DNA of 64,000 bases from Clostridia bacterium (GCA_017935325.1 JAGBHV010000073.1:1-64000), one strand, 5' to 3'. Positions 16,997 through 26,028 are shown, counted from the stretch's first letter. Made by a program: numbers and translations. The notes: generated from the letters alone by a model not told the origin.

Positions 16997-17218
16997 ATGA
17001 AAAAAACTTACAGAATGCAGAACCTTGACTGCGCTGACTGTGCAGCAAAAATGGAAAACAAAATTAATGAGATAGACGGAGTTACATCAGCAAAAATCAG
17101 TTTTATTATGCAGAAGCTGACAATTGAAGCTGATGAAAACGACATTGAAAGAATTATCAGGGAAGCACAGAAAATCTGCAAAAAATTTGAGCCTGACTGC
17201 AAAATCATCGGAGGCTGA
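16997..17218 (+). CDS. stand-alone heavy-metal-associated (HMA) domain protein
   Basis: A 73-residue ferredoxin-like metal-binding protein or metallochaperone. The metal-binding loop NLDCADCAAKME holds the CxxC pair at about residues 10-13, followed by GVTSAKISFIMQKLTIEAD. The start ATG at 16997 has GAGGTGA before it; an upstream Met would overlap arsR without such a site. It lies between the repressor and a P-type ATPase that lacks an N-terminal HMA domain, so it presumably supplies that domain in trans. Confidence 0.88.
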   Translation: MKKTYRMQNLDCADCAAKMENKINEIDGVTSAKISFIMQKLTIEADENDIERIIREAQKICKKFEPDCKIIGG

Positions 17219-17222
17219 TAAA

Positions 17223-19043
17223 ATGAGTAACAAGCAAATAAAAGCACTTATTAGAATTATTATTACAGCCATGCTGATGATTACTGCATTTCTGTGCAGA
17301 ATTTTTATTGTCAAATATCTGTTGTTTATAATAGCTTTTATAATTATAGGCTACGATGTTATAATTTCCGCTTTCAGAAACTTATTCAGGGGTCACGTGC
17401 TTGATGAAAATTTTCTGATGAGCATTGCAACAATAGGTGCATTTGCAATTGACGAATACACCGAAGCAGTTTTTGTAATGCTTTTTTTCAAAATAGGTGA
17501 ACTTTTTGAAGGTTATGCAGTAGGAAAAAGCCGCAAATCAATCAGCCAGCTTATGGAAATAAGGCCGGACATTGCCAACATTGAAAAAGACGGCAAAATT
17601 ATTGAAGTTGACCCACAGGATGTAAAAAAAGGCGATATTATTATTGTAAAACCCGGTGAAAAAATTCCACTTGACGGTACTGTTATTGAAGGAACATCTT
17701 CTGTTAACACAACTGCCCTGACAGGTGAAGCTTTACCGCAAGATGTACAAATCGGTGACGATGTAATAAGCGGTTGCATTAACATAAACGGCGTGCTTAA
17801 GATAAAAGTAAGTTGTGAATTTGAAGAATCAACTGTTGCAAAAATACTTGAATTAGTTGAAAATTCAGTTGATAATAAATCGCAGAGTGAAAAATTTATA
17901 ACACGTTTTTCCAAATACTATACTCCGATTGTAGTTGTACTTGCAATTTTATTGACGGCTATACCGACTGTTTTTCATCCTGAAAGCTTTTCTGAAAATT
18001 TAAGGCGCAGTTTAATGTTTCTTGTAGTTTCATGCCCGTGCGCACTTGTTATTTCAGTTCCCCTCGCCTTTTTCGGCGGAATCGGATTTGCTTCAAAGCA
18101 GGGAATATTGATTAAAGGTTCAAATTATCTTGAAACCCTTGCAAAATGCAAAACCTTTGTTTTTGACAAAACCGGTACGCTTACAAAAGGAAATTTTACT
18201 GTACAGAAAATCGTTACTTTCTCGGCAGACGAAAATGAATTGCTTGAAAATGCCTGTGCAGCCGAATATTTCTCTGAACACCCTATTGCATTGTCAATTA
18301 AAGAAAAATGTAAAAAGCAGATTGATGAAAGAGAAATAAAAAATGCCGAAGAAATCCCGGGAAAAGGCGTAAGTGCAATTATTAAAGGCAAAAAAGTTTT
18401 TGTAGGTAACGATAAACTTTTAAAAACACTCGGCATAAATACACCTGAAATTCATGAAATCGGCACTGTGCTTTTTGTCAGCGACGAAAAAGAACTGCTC
18501 GGCTACATTGTAATTTCTGACACTATTAAGGATGATGCAAAAGATACAGTGGCGAAGCTGAAATCACTTGGAATAAAAGATATTAAAATGCTGACGGGTG
18601 ACAAAAAATCAACTGCTGAATATTTCAGCAAAGAAACAGGAATAACTTCTTATGAGGCTCAACTGCTGCCTCAGGAAAAAGTAAAAGCATTAGACAGAAT
18701 TGACGATTGTTTCTGTTTTGTCGGAGACGGAATAAACGATGCGCCGTCATTAAAAAAAGCAGATATCGGAATTGCGATGGGTGCTCTCGGTTCAGATGCA
18801 GCAATTGAAGCAGCTGATGTTGTGATAATGGACGATAAGCTTTCAAAAATACCTGAAGCAATTACCATTTCACAAAAGACTTTAAAAATAGCAAAACAAA
18901 ATATCATTTTTGCTCTGGCAATAAAATTTATTGTTCTTGTATTAAGCGCATCAGGTCTGGGAACAATGTTTCTGGCAGTTTTCGCTGATGTGGGCGTAAG
19001 CGTCATTGCAATATTGAACGCCATGAGGATGTTGAAAAAATGA
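17223..19043 (+). CDS. P1B-type heavy-metal efflux ATPase (Zn/Cd/Pb type)
   Basis: This membrane ATPase of 606 residues should export Zn2+, Cd2+ or Pb2+. It shows the A-domain TGEALP, the CPC ion site in SCPCALVIS (~271-273), the phosphorylation motif DKTGTLTKG (Asp ~314), the P1B HP pair in SEHPIALS and the hinge GDGINDAPS (~500). The last membrane helix has DVGVSVIAILNAMR, the Asp-Gly pattern of the Zn/Cd/Pb subgroup rather than copper pumps. No HMA domain is fused; it is encoded by the preceding gene. GGAGG lies before the ATG at 17223, four bases after the HMA stop. Confidence 0.92.
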   Translation: MSNKQIKALIRIIITAMLMITAFLCRIFIVKYLLFIIAFIIIGYDVIISAFRNLFRGHVLDENFLMSIATIGAFAIDEYTEAVFVMLFFKIGELFEGYAVGKSRKSISQLMEIRPDIANIEKDGKIIEVDPQDVKKGDIIIVKPGEKIPLDGTVIEGTSSVNTTALTGEALPQDVQIGDDVISGCININGVLKIKVSCEFEESTVAKILELVENSVDNKSQSEKFITRFSKYYTPIVVVLAILLTAIPTVFHPESFSENLRRSLMFLVVSCPCALVISVPLAFFGGIGFASKQGILIKGSNYLETLAKCKTFVFDKTGTLTKGNFTVQKIVTFSADENELLENACAAEYFSEHPIALSIKEKCKKQIDEREIKNAEEIPGKGVSAIIKGKKVFVGNDKLLKTLGINTPEIHEIGTVLFVSDEKELLGYIVISDTIKDDAKDTVAKLKSLGIKDIKMLTGDKKSTAEYFSKETGITSYEAQLLPQEKVKALDRIDDCFCFVGDGINDAPSLKKADIGIAMGALGSDAAIEAADVVIMDDKLSKIPEAITISQKTLKIAKQNIIFALAIKFIVLVLSASGLGTMFLAVFADVGVSVIAILNAMRMLKK

Positions 19044-19351
19044 GCAAAAACACATTTGAAAAGATTTACGATGTTGTAAAACGGATACCTTACGGAAAAG
19101 TTGCCACATACGGTCAGGTTGCAACTCTTGCAGGAAATCCCCGTTGGTCTCAGATAGTGGGATATGCTTTGCATGCAAACCCTGACCCGTCAACTATAAA
19201 ATGTCATCGTGTTGTAAACAGATTCGGTAATGTATCAGAGTCATTCGCCTTTGGCGGCGGACATAGTCAATCACTATTACTTGAGCAGGAAGGTGTAAAA
19301 GTAAACAACGGAAAGGTTGATTTATCCGTATACGGTTGGAAAGGTGAATAA
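19040..19351 (+). CDS. MGMT-family (O6-alkylguanine-DNA alkyltransferase-like) protein
   Basis: This protein of 103 residues corresponds to the C-terminal DNA-binding and active-site domain of Ada/Ogt. It has RIPYGKVATYGQVATLAG, the helix-turn-helix, and then IKCHRVVNRFGNVSESFAFGGG. The CHR motif keeps the acceptor Cys; alkyltransferase-like proteins of this size often have Trp there. The residue before Cys is Lys rather than the usual Pro. It could repair O6-alkylguanine or only flag lesions. Its ATG overlaps the ATPase stop codon (ATGA), so it is translated with the metal operon. Confidence 0.85.
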   Translation: MSKNTFEKIYDVVKRIPYGKVATYGQVATLAGNPRWSQIVGYALHANPDPSTIKCHRVVNRFGNVSESFAFGGGHSQSLLLEQEGVKVNNGKVDLSVYGWKGE

Positions 19352-19361
19352 AACAAAAAAC

Positions 19362-19386
19362 CTCCGAAAACGTTACGTTTTCGGAG
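19362..19386. terminator. bidirectional terminator of metal operon and zinc-ribbon gene
   Basis: CTCCGAAAACG (19362-19372) pairs with CGTTTTCGGAG (19376-19386) around TTA. An A run precedes it and a T-rich run follows. Confidence 0.88.
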
Positions 19387-19405
19387 ATTTTATTTTAATA
19401 ATTAA

Positions 19406-20254
19406 TTATTTGTCCTGATTTTTCTGTGCCTGCTCTTCAGCATAAGCTTCTTCAATCATTCTCTGTTCTTCAAGCTTTCTCTGTTCTTCCTGCATATCTG
19501 CAGCCATCTTAGCAGCTTTTTCTGCAATTTCTTTCTTTCTCTTTTCTGCAGAAGAAACAACAACGATAGGATTCTTCTTAATCAAAAGATTAATAACAAT
19601 AGGAGCAATTGCAGCAACGATAAGAATCGGATAACCGAATGAAAGACTTGCTGCAAAACCTTCACCGAGTACAGATGTAAACTGTGAGCCTGAAAGGATA
19701 AACATCAAGCCGCTTAATACATAGCAACCGAGTGCACTGCCGCTGAAGCCGAGGTTACGCGGAATACCTTTGGGTGCACAAGAAAGGAAAATAAGAATGA
19801 ATCCTACAAGTGAAGTAACAGCACCAAGTGCTATAAACACAATTGCAAGAGCATACATAATCAATGCTGCTGACAATGATTCTGACGAGAACATTCCGAA
19901 CAATCCGCCGAAATCAAGAGTTGATACAGCGTTATAAATTTTAAGAGCATCAATTGTGAACTCTTCAGAAACGAACGGAACATTAACTGCAATTTTCGCA
20001 AGAGGAAGGAACAAAGCTCCGATAGGAAGCAAGCTCAGCACGATTCTTGCGATTGCAAGCTTTGAGCCTATATAAGAAGCTTTAACTCTGTCAAGCACAC
20101 CGTACATTCTGTTGAGAGATGCTTCAGCAGTTAAGATATCGTTTTCAAGACGTTCCTGCATGCCGTGATAGAAAATATTTACATCACAATTAGGACAATT
20201 AGGTTTCCAATAAGTTTTCTTAAGGTGGACACCACAGTTAGGACAATTTGCCAT
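19406..20254 (-). CDS. zinc-ribbon membrane protein of unknown function
   Basis: A 282-residue protein that I do not recognise as a named family. The N-terminus has two CxxC knuckles (MANCPNCGVHLKK and PNCPNCDVNIFYH), a zinc ribbon. About five hydrophobic segments span residues ~65-225. The C-terminus (~235-282) is a charged, Glu/Gln-rich coiled coil (KMAADMQEEQRKLEEQRM). The ATG follows GGAGG by eight bases. It stands alone between a terminator and the SDR gene. Confidence 0.75.
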   Translation of the reverse strand: MANCPNCGVHLKKTYWKPNCPNCDVNIFYHGMQERLENDILTAEASLNRMYGVLDRVKASYIGSKLAIARIVLSLLPIGALFLPLAKIAVNVPFVSEEFTIDALKIYNAVSTLDFGGLFGMFSSESLSAALIMYALAIVFIALGAVTSLVGFILIFLSCAPKGIPRNLGFSGSALGCYVLSGLMFILSGSQFTSVLGEGFAASLSFGYPILIVAAIAPIVINLLIKKNPIVVVSSAEKRKKEIAEKAAKMAADMQEEQRKLEEQRMIEEAYAEEQAQKNQDK

Positions 20255-20363
20255 TTTTCATTCCTCCAATTTCGGAAGTAATTATATATCCCCATAAATT
20301 TACCATAAATATTATAAAAAATCAAGAGATTTTTAATATTTCTGATAAAAAAGGTAAAAAAAG

Positions 20364-21098
20364 TTATATAATCATGCCACCGTCTACAGAAATTACCTGC
20401 CCTGTTATATAATCCGCCTGCTCTGAACACAAAAAGTAAACGGCATGAGCAACATCAGAAGGTTTGCCGATTTTCATAAGCGGAATTTCATCAGTCAGCA
20501 TTTTTATATCTTCATCATTCAGGTTTGCGTTCATTTTTGTATCGATTAATCCGGGAGCTACGCAATTTACATTAATTGACGACGGCCCCACTTCTTTTGC
20601 AAGTGCTTTAGTAAAGCCGATAACAGCCGCCTTTGATGCAGAATAATGAACCTCACAGGAGGCACCGCAAATACCCCACATTGAAGAAATATTTACAATC
20701 TTTCCGCTTTTTCTTCTTATCATTGAAGGCAGAACGGCTTTAGTACAGTTAAATGAGCCTTTTACGTTAATATCAAAAATCCTGTCCGCTTCTTCAGCAG
20801 TAACATCGCAAAAAAGTTTCTGCAACGCAACACCTGCATTATTCACAAGTGCATCTATTACACCGAGATTTTCTTCGGCAAGAGTAAAAAATTCTTCAAC
20901 TTCTTTAATATTTCTTACATCACAATTACGGCAGTATGTTCTACTGCCGTAAGAAATAAGCTCTTTTTCAAGTTTTTTTGCTTCATCAGCGGAATTCATA
21001 TACATAATTGCAACATTCCAGCCGTTTTCTGCAAACACACGTGCAATTTCACTTCCGATTCCGCCCGAAGCACCCGTAATTACAACCGTCTTATCCAT
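20364..21098 (-). CDS. SDR-family reductase, FabG-like, possibly EF-P 5-aminopentanone reductase
   Basis: This NAD(P)H-dependent short-chain dehydrogenase has 244 residues. The cofactor motif is VITGASGGIGSEIA, the structural motif is NNAGVA, and the catalytic Ser, Tyr and Lys lie in NISSMWG and HYSASKAA. SMWGICGASCEVHYSASKAA and VNCVAPGLIDTKMN resemble the YmfI subgroup, which modifies elongation factor P in Firmicutes, more than general FabG; this is a family-level inference. The start overlaps the stop of the preceding lipoprotein gene in the sequence TAATG, so translation is probably coupled. Confidence 0.85.
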   Translation of the reverse strand: MDKTVVITGASGGIGSEIARVFAENGWNVAIMYMNSADEAKKLEKELISYGSRTYCRNCDVRNIKEVEEFFTLAEENLGVIDALVNNAGVALQKLFCDVTAEEADRIFDINVKGSFNCTKAVLPSMIRRKSGKIVNISSMWGICGASCEVHYSASKAAVIGFTKALAKEVGPSSINVNCVAPGLIDTKMNANLNDEDIKMLTDEIPLMKIGKPSDVAHAVYFLCSEQADYITGQVISVDGGMII

Positions 21099-22147
21099 TA
21101 ACCTATGCCTATTGAGCCCATTGAATTTGCCAGGTCTTCAAATGAACTGTTAAACTCTTCTGCTGATACTTTCTTATATCCGCTGGGAACTGCGAAATAA
21201 CTTGATGACGGATTTTTAACGAATTTATTTACTATCAGAACTGTTTTTGCTTCAGGATTGTCATGTTCAATACGTTTGAGTTCTTCAGTTGACTTATCAA
21301 AATAATACTTTGATGTGCCCATTTCAGTTTCATATTCTTCACAGATATATGTTTTACCGCCTGATTTGACAACTGATGTCTGAATATAGTTTGCATTGCT
21401 GTCACGAACGAGTGTTGACATCATATCTTCAACTTCTGATGTATCTGTTGTTGCTGCATCAGATTCACAATACTTCTTGGAAACTGTGTCTATTGCGTAT
21501 GCTTTGCCGTCCTTCTGAAGTGCAGCATAGCCCATCTTCATTCCGAGCAGATTTACGTTCATACCGAAATACATATTGTTTCCGCTTGTAGCGAAAATCA
21601 TAGAAACGGGCATACCTAATTCATTTTTGATAGATACATCCATATAGAACTTTCCTGTTGAGAAGGCTTTTTCAAGAAGTTTTTTGTTTTCTTTGATTGT
21701 TGTGCCTTCGGGAAGTGTTTCTACCTCAACTGTTGTAACTTCACCGCCACCGTTGATAAAATCTTCCAATGAACCGAGAGATGCTGTTGTGGATTCCTTA
21801 TCAACAGAAGAAGAATGTTTCTTTGTAACAGGTTCTTTATTTGCATTTGTAACAACGTTGCCTTTCTCATCAACATCTGTTACATAGTAGTGAAGAATAG
21901 TTGCTTCTTTGCCGGTATCTTTATCAAGAACCTTGTTACCGTTTTCATCAGTAACATATTCAACAGAAACATCTTCAAGTGCAACTGTTACTTTCTCACC
22001 TTTTGCATTTGTTACTACCTCGCCATATTCGTTGGTCTGATAAACAGTAACATCATCCACATCAATTTTGTCTTTAGAGCAGGCCGCAGTAACAGTAAGC
22101 ACAGTTACAAGGCCGATGAGGCCTGCAATTAATTTTTTCATTTTCAT
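21098..22147 (-). CDS. secreted lipoprotein
   Basis: A 349-residue lipoprotein, anchored at the membrane outer face. The signal peptide MKMKKLIAGLIGLVTVLTV ends in the lipobox TAAC, with the lipidated Cys at ~23. Residues 35-115 contain three similar acidic segments of the type EYGEVVTNAKGEKVTV, which may be short repeats. The C-terminal ~200 residues (SGNNMYFGMNVNLLGMKMGY, YYFDKSTEELKRIE) resemble LolA/LppX-like beta-sheet lipoproteins of clostridia, without a known substrate. The best SD-like AAGGAA is about 14 bases upstream. The gene is coupled to the SDR reductase. Confidence 0.8.
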   Translation of the reverse strand: MKMKKLIAGLIGLVTVLTVTAACSKDKIDVDDVTVYQTNEYGEVVTNAKGEKVTVALEDVSVEYVTDENGNKVLDKDTGKEATILHYYVTDVDEKGNVVTNANKEPVTKKHSSSVDKESTTASLGSLEDFINGGGEVTTVEVETLPEGTTIKENKKLLEKAFSTGKFYMDVSIKNELGMPVSMIFATSGNNMYFGMNVNLLGMKMGYAALQKDGKAYAIDTVSKKYCESDAATTDTSEVEDMMSTLVRDSNANYIQTSVVKSGGKTYICEEYETEMGTSKYYFDKSTEELKRIEHDNPEAKTVLIVNKFVKNPSSSYFAVPSGYKKVSAEEFNSSFEDLANSMGSIGIG

Positions 22148-22305
22148 AGTTATGTATCATTCCTTTCAATAACAATAGATTACACTAATTTTTTAAATAA
22201 ATCAAGAGAAAGTTTGTATTTACATCATTTACCTTCTGAAAAGATGTATCTTGCTCTGATGTATACAGTATACCACACTTTTTCAAAATATTTTCTAAAA
22301 AAGTG

Positions 22306-22334
22306 TTGCAATTCTATTAAATTTTATGTATAAT
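22306..22334 (+). promoter_or_regulatory. promoter of tRNA-Thr
   Basis: TTGCAA (22306-22311) and TATAAT (22329-22334) are separated by 17 bases. The tRNA starts 12 bases after the -10 element. Confidence 0.8.
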
Positions 22335-22345
22335 GATTTTCGCAT

Positions 22346-22420
22346 GCTGGTGTGGCTCAATGGCAGAGCAGCTCATTCGTAATGAGCAGGTTGCAGGTTC
22401 GATTCCCGTCACCAGCTCCA
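22346..22420 (+). tRNA. tRNA-Thr, anticodon CGU
   Basis: A 75-base tRNA with acceptor GCTGGTG/CACCAGC, D-arm GCTC/GAGC, anticodon arm CTCAT-TCGTAAT-GAG with anticodon CGU, a T-arm with loop TTCGATT, and an encoded CCA. Confidence 0.96.
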
Positions 22421-22425
22421 TCTTT

Positions 22426-22455
22426 CAGGCCTTGTTTTTGCAAGGTCTGTTTTTG
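22426..22455 (+). terminator. terminator of tRNA-Thr
   Basis: CAGGCCTTG (22426-22434) pairs with CAAGGTCTG (22441-22449) with one G-U pair, followed by TTTTTG. Confidence 0.75.
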
Positions 22456-22473
22456 TATCAGGAGGAATAAAAA

Positions 22474-23874
22474 ATGATAGAAAACATTATATCAACTGTC
22501 AATGACGCCCTGTACAGTTATATTCTGATTATACTGCTGTTGCTCGGAGGAATTTATTTTCTTATCAGAACAAGGCTTGTGCAATTCAGATTACTGGGTG
22601 AACAGTTCCGTGCAATTATGGAAAAACCCGCAGATTCGAAAAGCGTATCGTCCTTCCAGGCGCTTATTGTGTCAACCGCTTCCCGTGTAGGCACAGGAAA
22701 TATTATCGGCGTTTCAACTGCACTTTGCCTTGGCGGTTTCGGTTCCGTCTTCTGGATGTGGATTATAGCAATAATCGGCAGCGCTTCCGCATTTATTGAA
22801 AGTACTCTTGCACAGATTCACAAGAAAAAAGGCGAAAACGGATGTTACGGCGGTCCGGCTTACTACATTGAATCAGCTCTGAAATCCCGTTTACTTGCCG
22901 CCATTTTCGCAGTTCTTATTATTATAACTTATGCTTTCGGCTTCAATATGCTGGCATCGTATAACCTTCAGTCAACATTTTCATCTTATTCCTTTTACAA
23001 CGAAAATATCACACCGTGGATTATCGGAATAATAGTTGCATCTCTTGTGGCTTTTTGCCTTATGGGTGGCGGAAAAAGAATTATCAAGGCTACAAGCTTT
23101 TTAGTTCCGCTGATGGGCATTGCATATATCCTGATTGCACTTTTCATCGTTGTAATGAACGCAAAAGCTATCCCCTCAATCTTTCAGAGGATTTTCACCG
23201 AAGCTTTTGATTTACAGGCGATATTCGGAGGTTTTTCAGGCTCATGCGTAATGTACGGAATAAAAAGAGGTTTATTCAGCAACGAGGCGGGTGTAGGTTC
23301 TGCACCCAATGCATCAGCATCTGCAGAAGTAAGTCATCCCGTAAAGCAAGGCCTTGTACAGATACTTTCAGTTTTCATTGACACACTTCTTGTCTGCTCA
23401 GCAACAGCTTTTATGTGCATGAGTTCAGGTGTTGAACCGACTGCAGAGCTTTCAGGCGCACCATATGTTCAGCAGGCACTGAGTACAACACTTGGCTCAT
23501 TCGGCCCCGTATTCATAACTGTGGCCATGATTCTTTTTGCATTCACTACCCTGCTCGGAAATCTTTATTATGTTGATAACTGCCTTGTTTATCTGCTCAA
23601 ACGTCAGCCCGGCAAAAAATTCATGACAGTTTATCACATAATTGCTTCTCTTATTGTTTTTGTCGGTGCAGGGCTTTCAGCTGATTTACTCTGGGGAATA
23701 GCCGACGTTACAATGGGCGCTATGACAATCATAAACATGCCCGTAATTCTTTATTTAAGCAAATATGCTATCAGAGCCTTAAAAGACTACGAAAAACAAC
23801 GAAAAGAAGGCAAAGAGCCTGTTTTCAGAGCTAAAGACATAAACTTACCTTACGAGGTTGATTATTGGAAATAA
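22474..23874 (+). CDS. sodium:alanine symporter family amino-acid carrier
   Basis: An integral membrane Na+/amino-acid symporter (AGCS family, probably alanine or glycine) of 466 residues. Family hallmarks are SSFQALIVSTASRVGTGNII, GFGSVFWMWIIAIIGSASAF and GIKRGLFSNEAGVGSAPNAS. About ten or eleven membrane helices are visible and the length is standard. GGAGGAA precedes the ATG. It follows tRNA-Thr, from which it is separated by a terminator. Readthrough could contribute, because no strong separate promoter is visible in the short gap. Confidence 0.92.
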   Translation: MIENIISTVNDALYSYILIILLLLGGIYFLIRTRLVQFRLLGEQFRAIMEKPADSKSVSSFQALIVSTASRVGTGNIIGVSTALCLGGFGSVFWMWIIAIIGSASAFIESTLAQIHKKKGENGCYGGPAYYIESALKSRLLAAIFAVLIIITYAFGFNMLASYNLQSTFSSYSFYNENITPWIIGIIVASLVAFCLMGGGKRIIKATSFLVPLMGIAYILIALFIVVMNAKAIPSIFQRIFTEAFDLQAIFGGFSGSCVMYGIKRGLFSNEAGVGSAPNASASAEVSHPVKQGLVQILSVFIDTLLVCSATAFMCMSSGVEPTAELSGAPYVQQALSTTLGSFGPVFITVAMILFAFTTLLGNLYYVDNCLVYLLKRQPGKKFMTVYHIIASLIVFVGAGLSADLLWGIADVTMGAMTIINMPVILYLSKYAIRALKDYEKQRKEGKEPVFRAKDINLPYEVDYWK

Positions 23875-23894
23875 AAGCGAATAATAAGAATTAC

Positions 23895-23926
23895 AGCCGT
23901 CCGATAGGTATCGGACGGCTTTTCTG
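23895..23926. terminator. bidirectional terminator between symporter and thiE
   Basis: AGCCGTCCGAT (23895-23905) pairs perfectly with ATCGGACGGCT (23910-23920), followed by TTTTCTGTT. Confidence 0.88.
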
Positions 23927-24559
23927 TTAAATGAGCTTATTGATAATTTTATTTTTAAACTTTGATGCTTCTTTTTCCGGGTCATTGCTTTTCATTATCG
24001 CAGAGACAACCGCAACGCCTGATATACCGCTGTCCTCAAGAATGTCGCAGTTTTCGTAATTCAATCCGCCGATAGCACAAACGGGAATTTTTACATTTTT
24101 GCAGATATCTTTTAAAGTGGAAACAGGTGTTAAAACTGTTTTCACCTTTGTGGTAGTCGGGAAAATCGCACCTGTACCTATATAATCTGCACCGTCTTTT
24201 TCAGCTTTTATTGCTGATTCAACAGTTTTCGCAGTTGCACCGATAATTTTGTTTTCACCCATCAGTTTTCTCGCAACTGAAACGGGCATATCTTCATTAC
24301 CAAGATGGACACCTGCTGCCTCTGAAGCGAGAGCAATGTCAACACGGTCGTCAATAATTAACGGCACTTTGTATTTATCAGTAATCTTTTTAACTTCAAG
24401 TGCGAGCTGAAGATATTCACGGGTTGATTTATTCTTTTCGCGAAGCTGAACAATTGAAGCACCGCCTTTGCAGGCTGAATCAACAGTTTCTAAAAACTTA
24501 TCAAGAGTAAAACCCGTACTGTCAGTAATGAAATACAATGAAATGTTTAATTTATTCAT
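23927..24559 (-). CDS. thiE: thiamin-phosphate synthase
   Basis: ThiE joins HMP-pyrophosphate and thiazole phosphate to make thiamin monophosphate. The 210-residue TIM barrel starts LYFITDSTG. It has QLREKNKST, the phosphate-binding segments GVHLGNEDMPV and ATAKTVESA, the loop YIGTGAIFPTTTK, and AIGGLNYEN at the C-terminus. I start at the ATG at 24559, which overlaps the thiM stop codon and has GGTGG upstream; a longer in-frame start inside thiM is less likely. It is the last gene of the thiamin salvage operon. Confidence 0.93.
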   Translation of the reverse strand: MNKLNISLYFITDSTGFTLDKFLETVDSACKGGASIVQLREKNKSTREYLQLALEVKKITDKYKVPLIIDDRVDIALASEAAGVHLGNEDMPVSVARKLMGENKIIGATAKTVESAIKAEKDGADYIGTGAIFPTTTKVKTVLTPVSTLKDICKNVKIPVCAIGGLNYENCDILEDSGISGVAVVSAIMKSNDPEKEASKFKNKIINKLI

Positions 24560-25358
24560 AAATTTCCACCCTTCCCTTTTCCAATATCTCATCATTGCTC
24601 ATCAGAAACAATGCATCAATTATTGAGTTGTGAAAAAAAGTTATGCTGTTTTCTTTATTGAATTTTTCTTCAGCCTTCTCCCCTGCCAGACCCATTAAAA
24701 CTGCTGAATTTACAGCAGATGCAAAAGGTTCATTTTTAGAAAGAAGAACTGCACAGATAACATTCATTATGCACCCTGTTCCTGTAACATAAGGCATCAG
24801 ATAACTTCCGTTTTTTACTAATGCTGTTTTATTTCCGTCAGAAACACAATCAGTTTTGCCGCTTATCAGTACAGTTGAACAGAACATCTCCGAAGCTTTT
24901 TGGCAGAGAAAAGTAAGTTCATTATCTGAACTTTCACTTTGAGAATCAACACCTTTGGTGCAAAAATCAAATCCGCACAAAGCTCTTATTTCAGCTTCAT
25001 TGCCTTTTATAACTGACGGATTGTATTTATCTATGTATTCTCTTGCAAAATCAAGCCTTAACTTACTGCATGCTACACCCACAACATCAATAACAGACGG
25101 AATTTTATATTCTTTTGCAATTTCTCCTGAAATCATTATTGATTTCATTCTGCTGTCTGAAATATTTCCGAGATTAACAGCAAGGGCTTCTGACATTTTT
25201 GTGATTTCAGCAACTTCTTTCGGATGTTCTGCCATTATAGGTTTAGCACCTGAAGCTAACACCGCATTAGCACAATCGTTTATTGAAATGTGATTTGTAA
25301 TGCAATGAATAAGCGGCTTATCGTGCCTTATTATGTCAAGATTTGCTTTTAGATTCAT
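24552..25358 (-). CDS. thiM: hydroxyethylthiazole kinase
   Basis: ThiM phosphorylates the thiazole moiety (HET) in thiamin salvage. The 268-residue ribokinase-like protein shows PLIHCITNHISINDCANA, the substrate segment ASGAKPIMAEHP, and the ATP/anion-hole motif VTGTGCIMN with a catalytic Cys. Both ends overlap neighbours: its start lies 22 bases inside thiW and its stop lies inside the start of thiE, indicating tight coupling. Confidence 0.93.
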   Translation of the reverse strand: MNLKANLDIIRHDKPLIHCITNHISINDCANAVLASGAKPIMAEHPKEVAEITKMSEALAVNLGNISDSRMKSIMISGEIAKEYKIPSVIDVVGVACSKLRLDFAREYIDKYNPSVIKGNEAEIRALCGFDFCTKGVDSQSESSDNELTFLCQKASEMFCSTVLISGKTDCVSDGNKTALVKNGSYLMPYVTGTGCIMNVICAVLLSKNEPFASAVNSAVLMGLAGEKAEEKFNKENSITFFHNSIIDALFLMSNDEILEKGRVEIYE

Positions 25359-25872
25359 ATGATTTTACTCCGAGCATTTTTTGAAATTTTGAAAGCAGGT
25401 TGCTTTTGTTCATGGCAATAAGCAACACAAAAGCTATTGAACCGCCGATTAATGTTCCTCCGATAAAGGACGGCACATAGAAAAGCCATGTAAGGTCTGT
25501 TCGTCCCCAGAAGTAAGTCATAACAGGATAACTTAATATTGCGCCTATAATTCCTGTTCCGAAAACTTCGCCTATAACTGCGCATATAATTTTACCTTTT
25601 GATACTCTGTAGAAAACGCCTGAAAGAAATGCACCGAAAACCGCACCTGTCAGGGCAATGGGCGGAATACCCATAAAAATCATTCTGATAACACCGATAA
25701 GCACTGCGCACAAAAGAGAATACCACGGTCCCATAAATACTGAACACACAATGTTAATCAGGTGTGCCATGGGACACATACCTTCAACACGTAAAATCGG
25801 CGAAATTACAACACCGATTGCAACGAACATGGACAGCATAATCATACGGATAAGTTTGTTTTTGTTTTTCAT
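25336..25872 (-). CDS. thiW: ECF transporter S component for thiamin precursor (ThiW)
   Basis: A membrane substrate-binding subunit of an energy-coupling-factor transporter, of 178 residues with about five or six helices. ThiW is thought to import the thiazole precursor. It shows the typical segments PILRVEGMCPMAHLINIV and GIPPIALTGAVFGAFLSG. It is followed directly by thiM and thiE, which process the thiazole. The RBS GGGAGAAA is exactly complementary to TTTCTCCC in the leader (25912-25905), suggesting translational control. Confidence 0.88.
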   Translation of the reverse strand: MKNKNKLIRMIMLSMFVAIGVVISPILRVEGMCPMAHLINIVCSVFMGPWYSLLCAVLIGVIRMIFMGIPPIALTGAVFGAFLSGVFYRVSKGKIICAVIGEVFGTGIIGAILSYPVMTYFWGRTDLTWLFYVPSFIGGTLIGGSIAFVLLIAMNKSNLLSKFQKMLGVKSYESKSKS

Positions 25873-25877
25873 TTTAA

Positions 25878-26028
25878 TTTCTCCCTTTATATTATTTTGC
25901 TTACGGGAGAAAGCTGCGAGAAAATACAGAAATCTTCCGTAAACATCGGTCGATACTCAGAAGTATCCTCTCACTCCGAAACACGGATTCCCTCGCAGAA
26001 ATTACAATGAATGGCGCTCCCCATCCAT
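25878..26028 (-). promoter_or_regulatory. structured mRNA leader of thiW, class not recognised
   Basis: Read on the minus strand, the region between thiD and thiW can form an 8-bp hairpin ATGGATGG-GGAGCG-CCATTCAT. A closing helix CTGCGAG/CTCGCAG (25998-25992 with 25920-25914) then encloses small hairpins TCCG/CGGA, GATAC/GTATC and CCG/CGG. Right after the helix, TTTCTCCC (25912-25905) is complementary to the thiW ribosome site GGGAGAAA (25885-25878). The order suggests a riboswitch-like translational switch. The TPP-aptamer signatures CTGAGA and GAACCTGA are absent, and I cannot match it to another class I know. Confidence 0.6.

Noticed and set aside
22260..22275. Palindrome GTATACAGTATAC upstream of tRNA-Thr as an operator
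   Set aside because: It is short, AT-rich and not positioned on a clear promoter; it may only overlap a weak lipoprotein -10 region.
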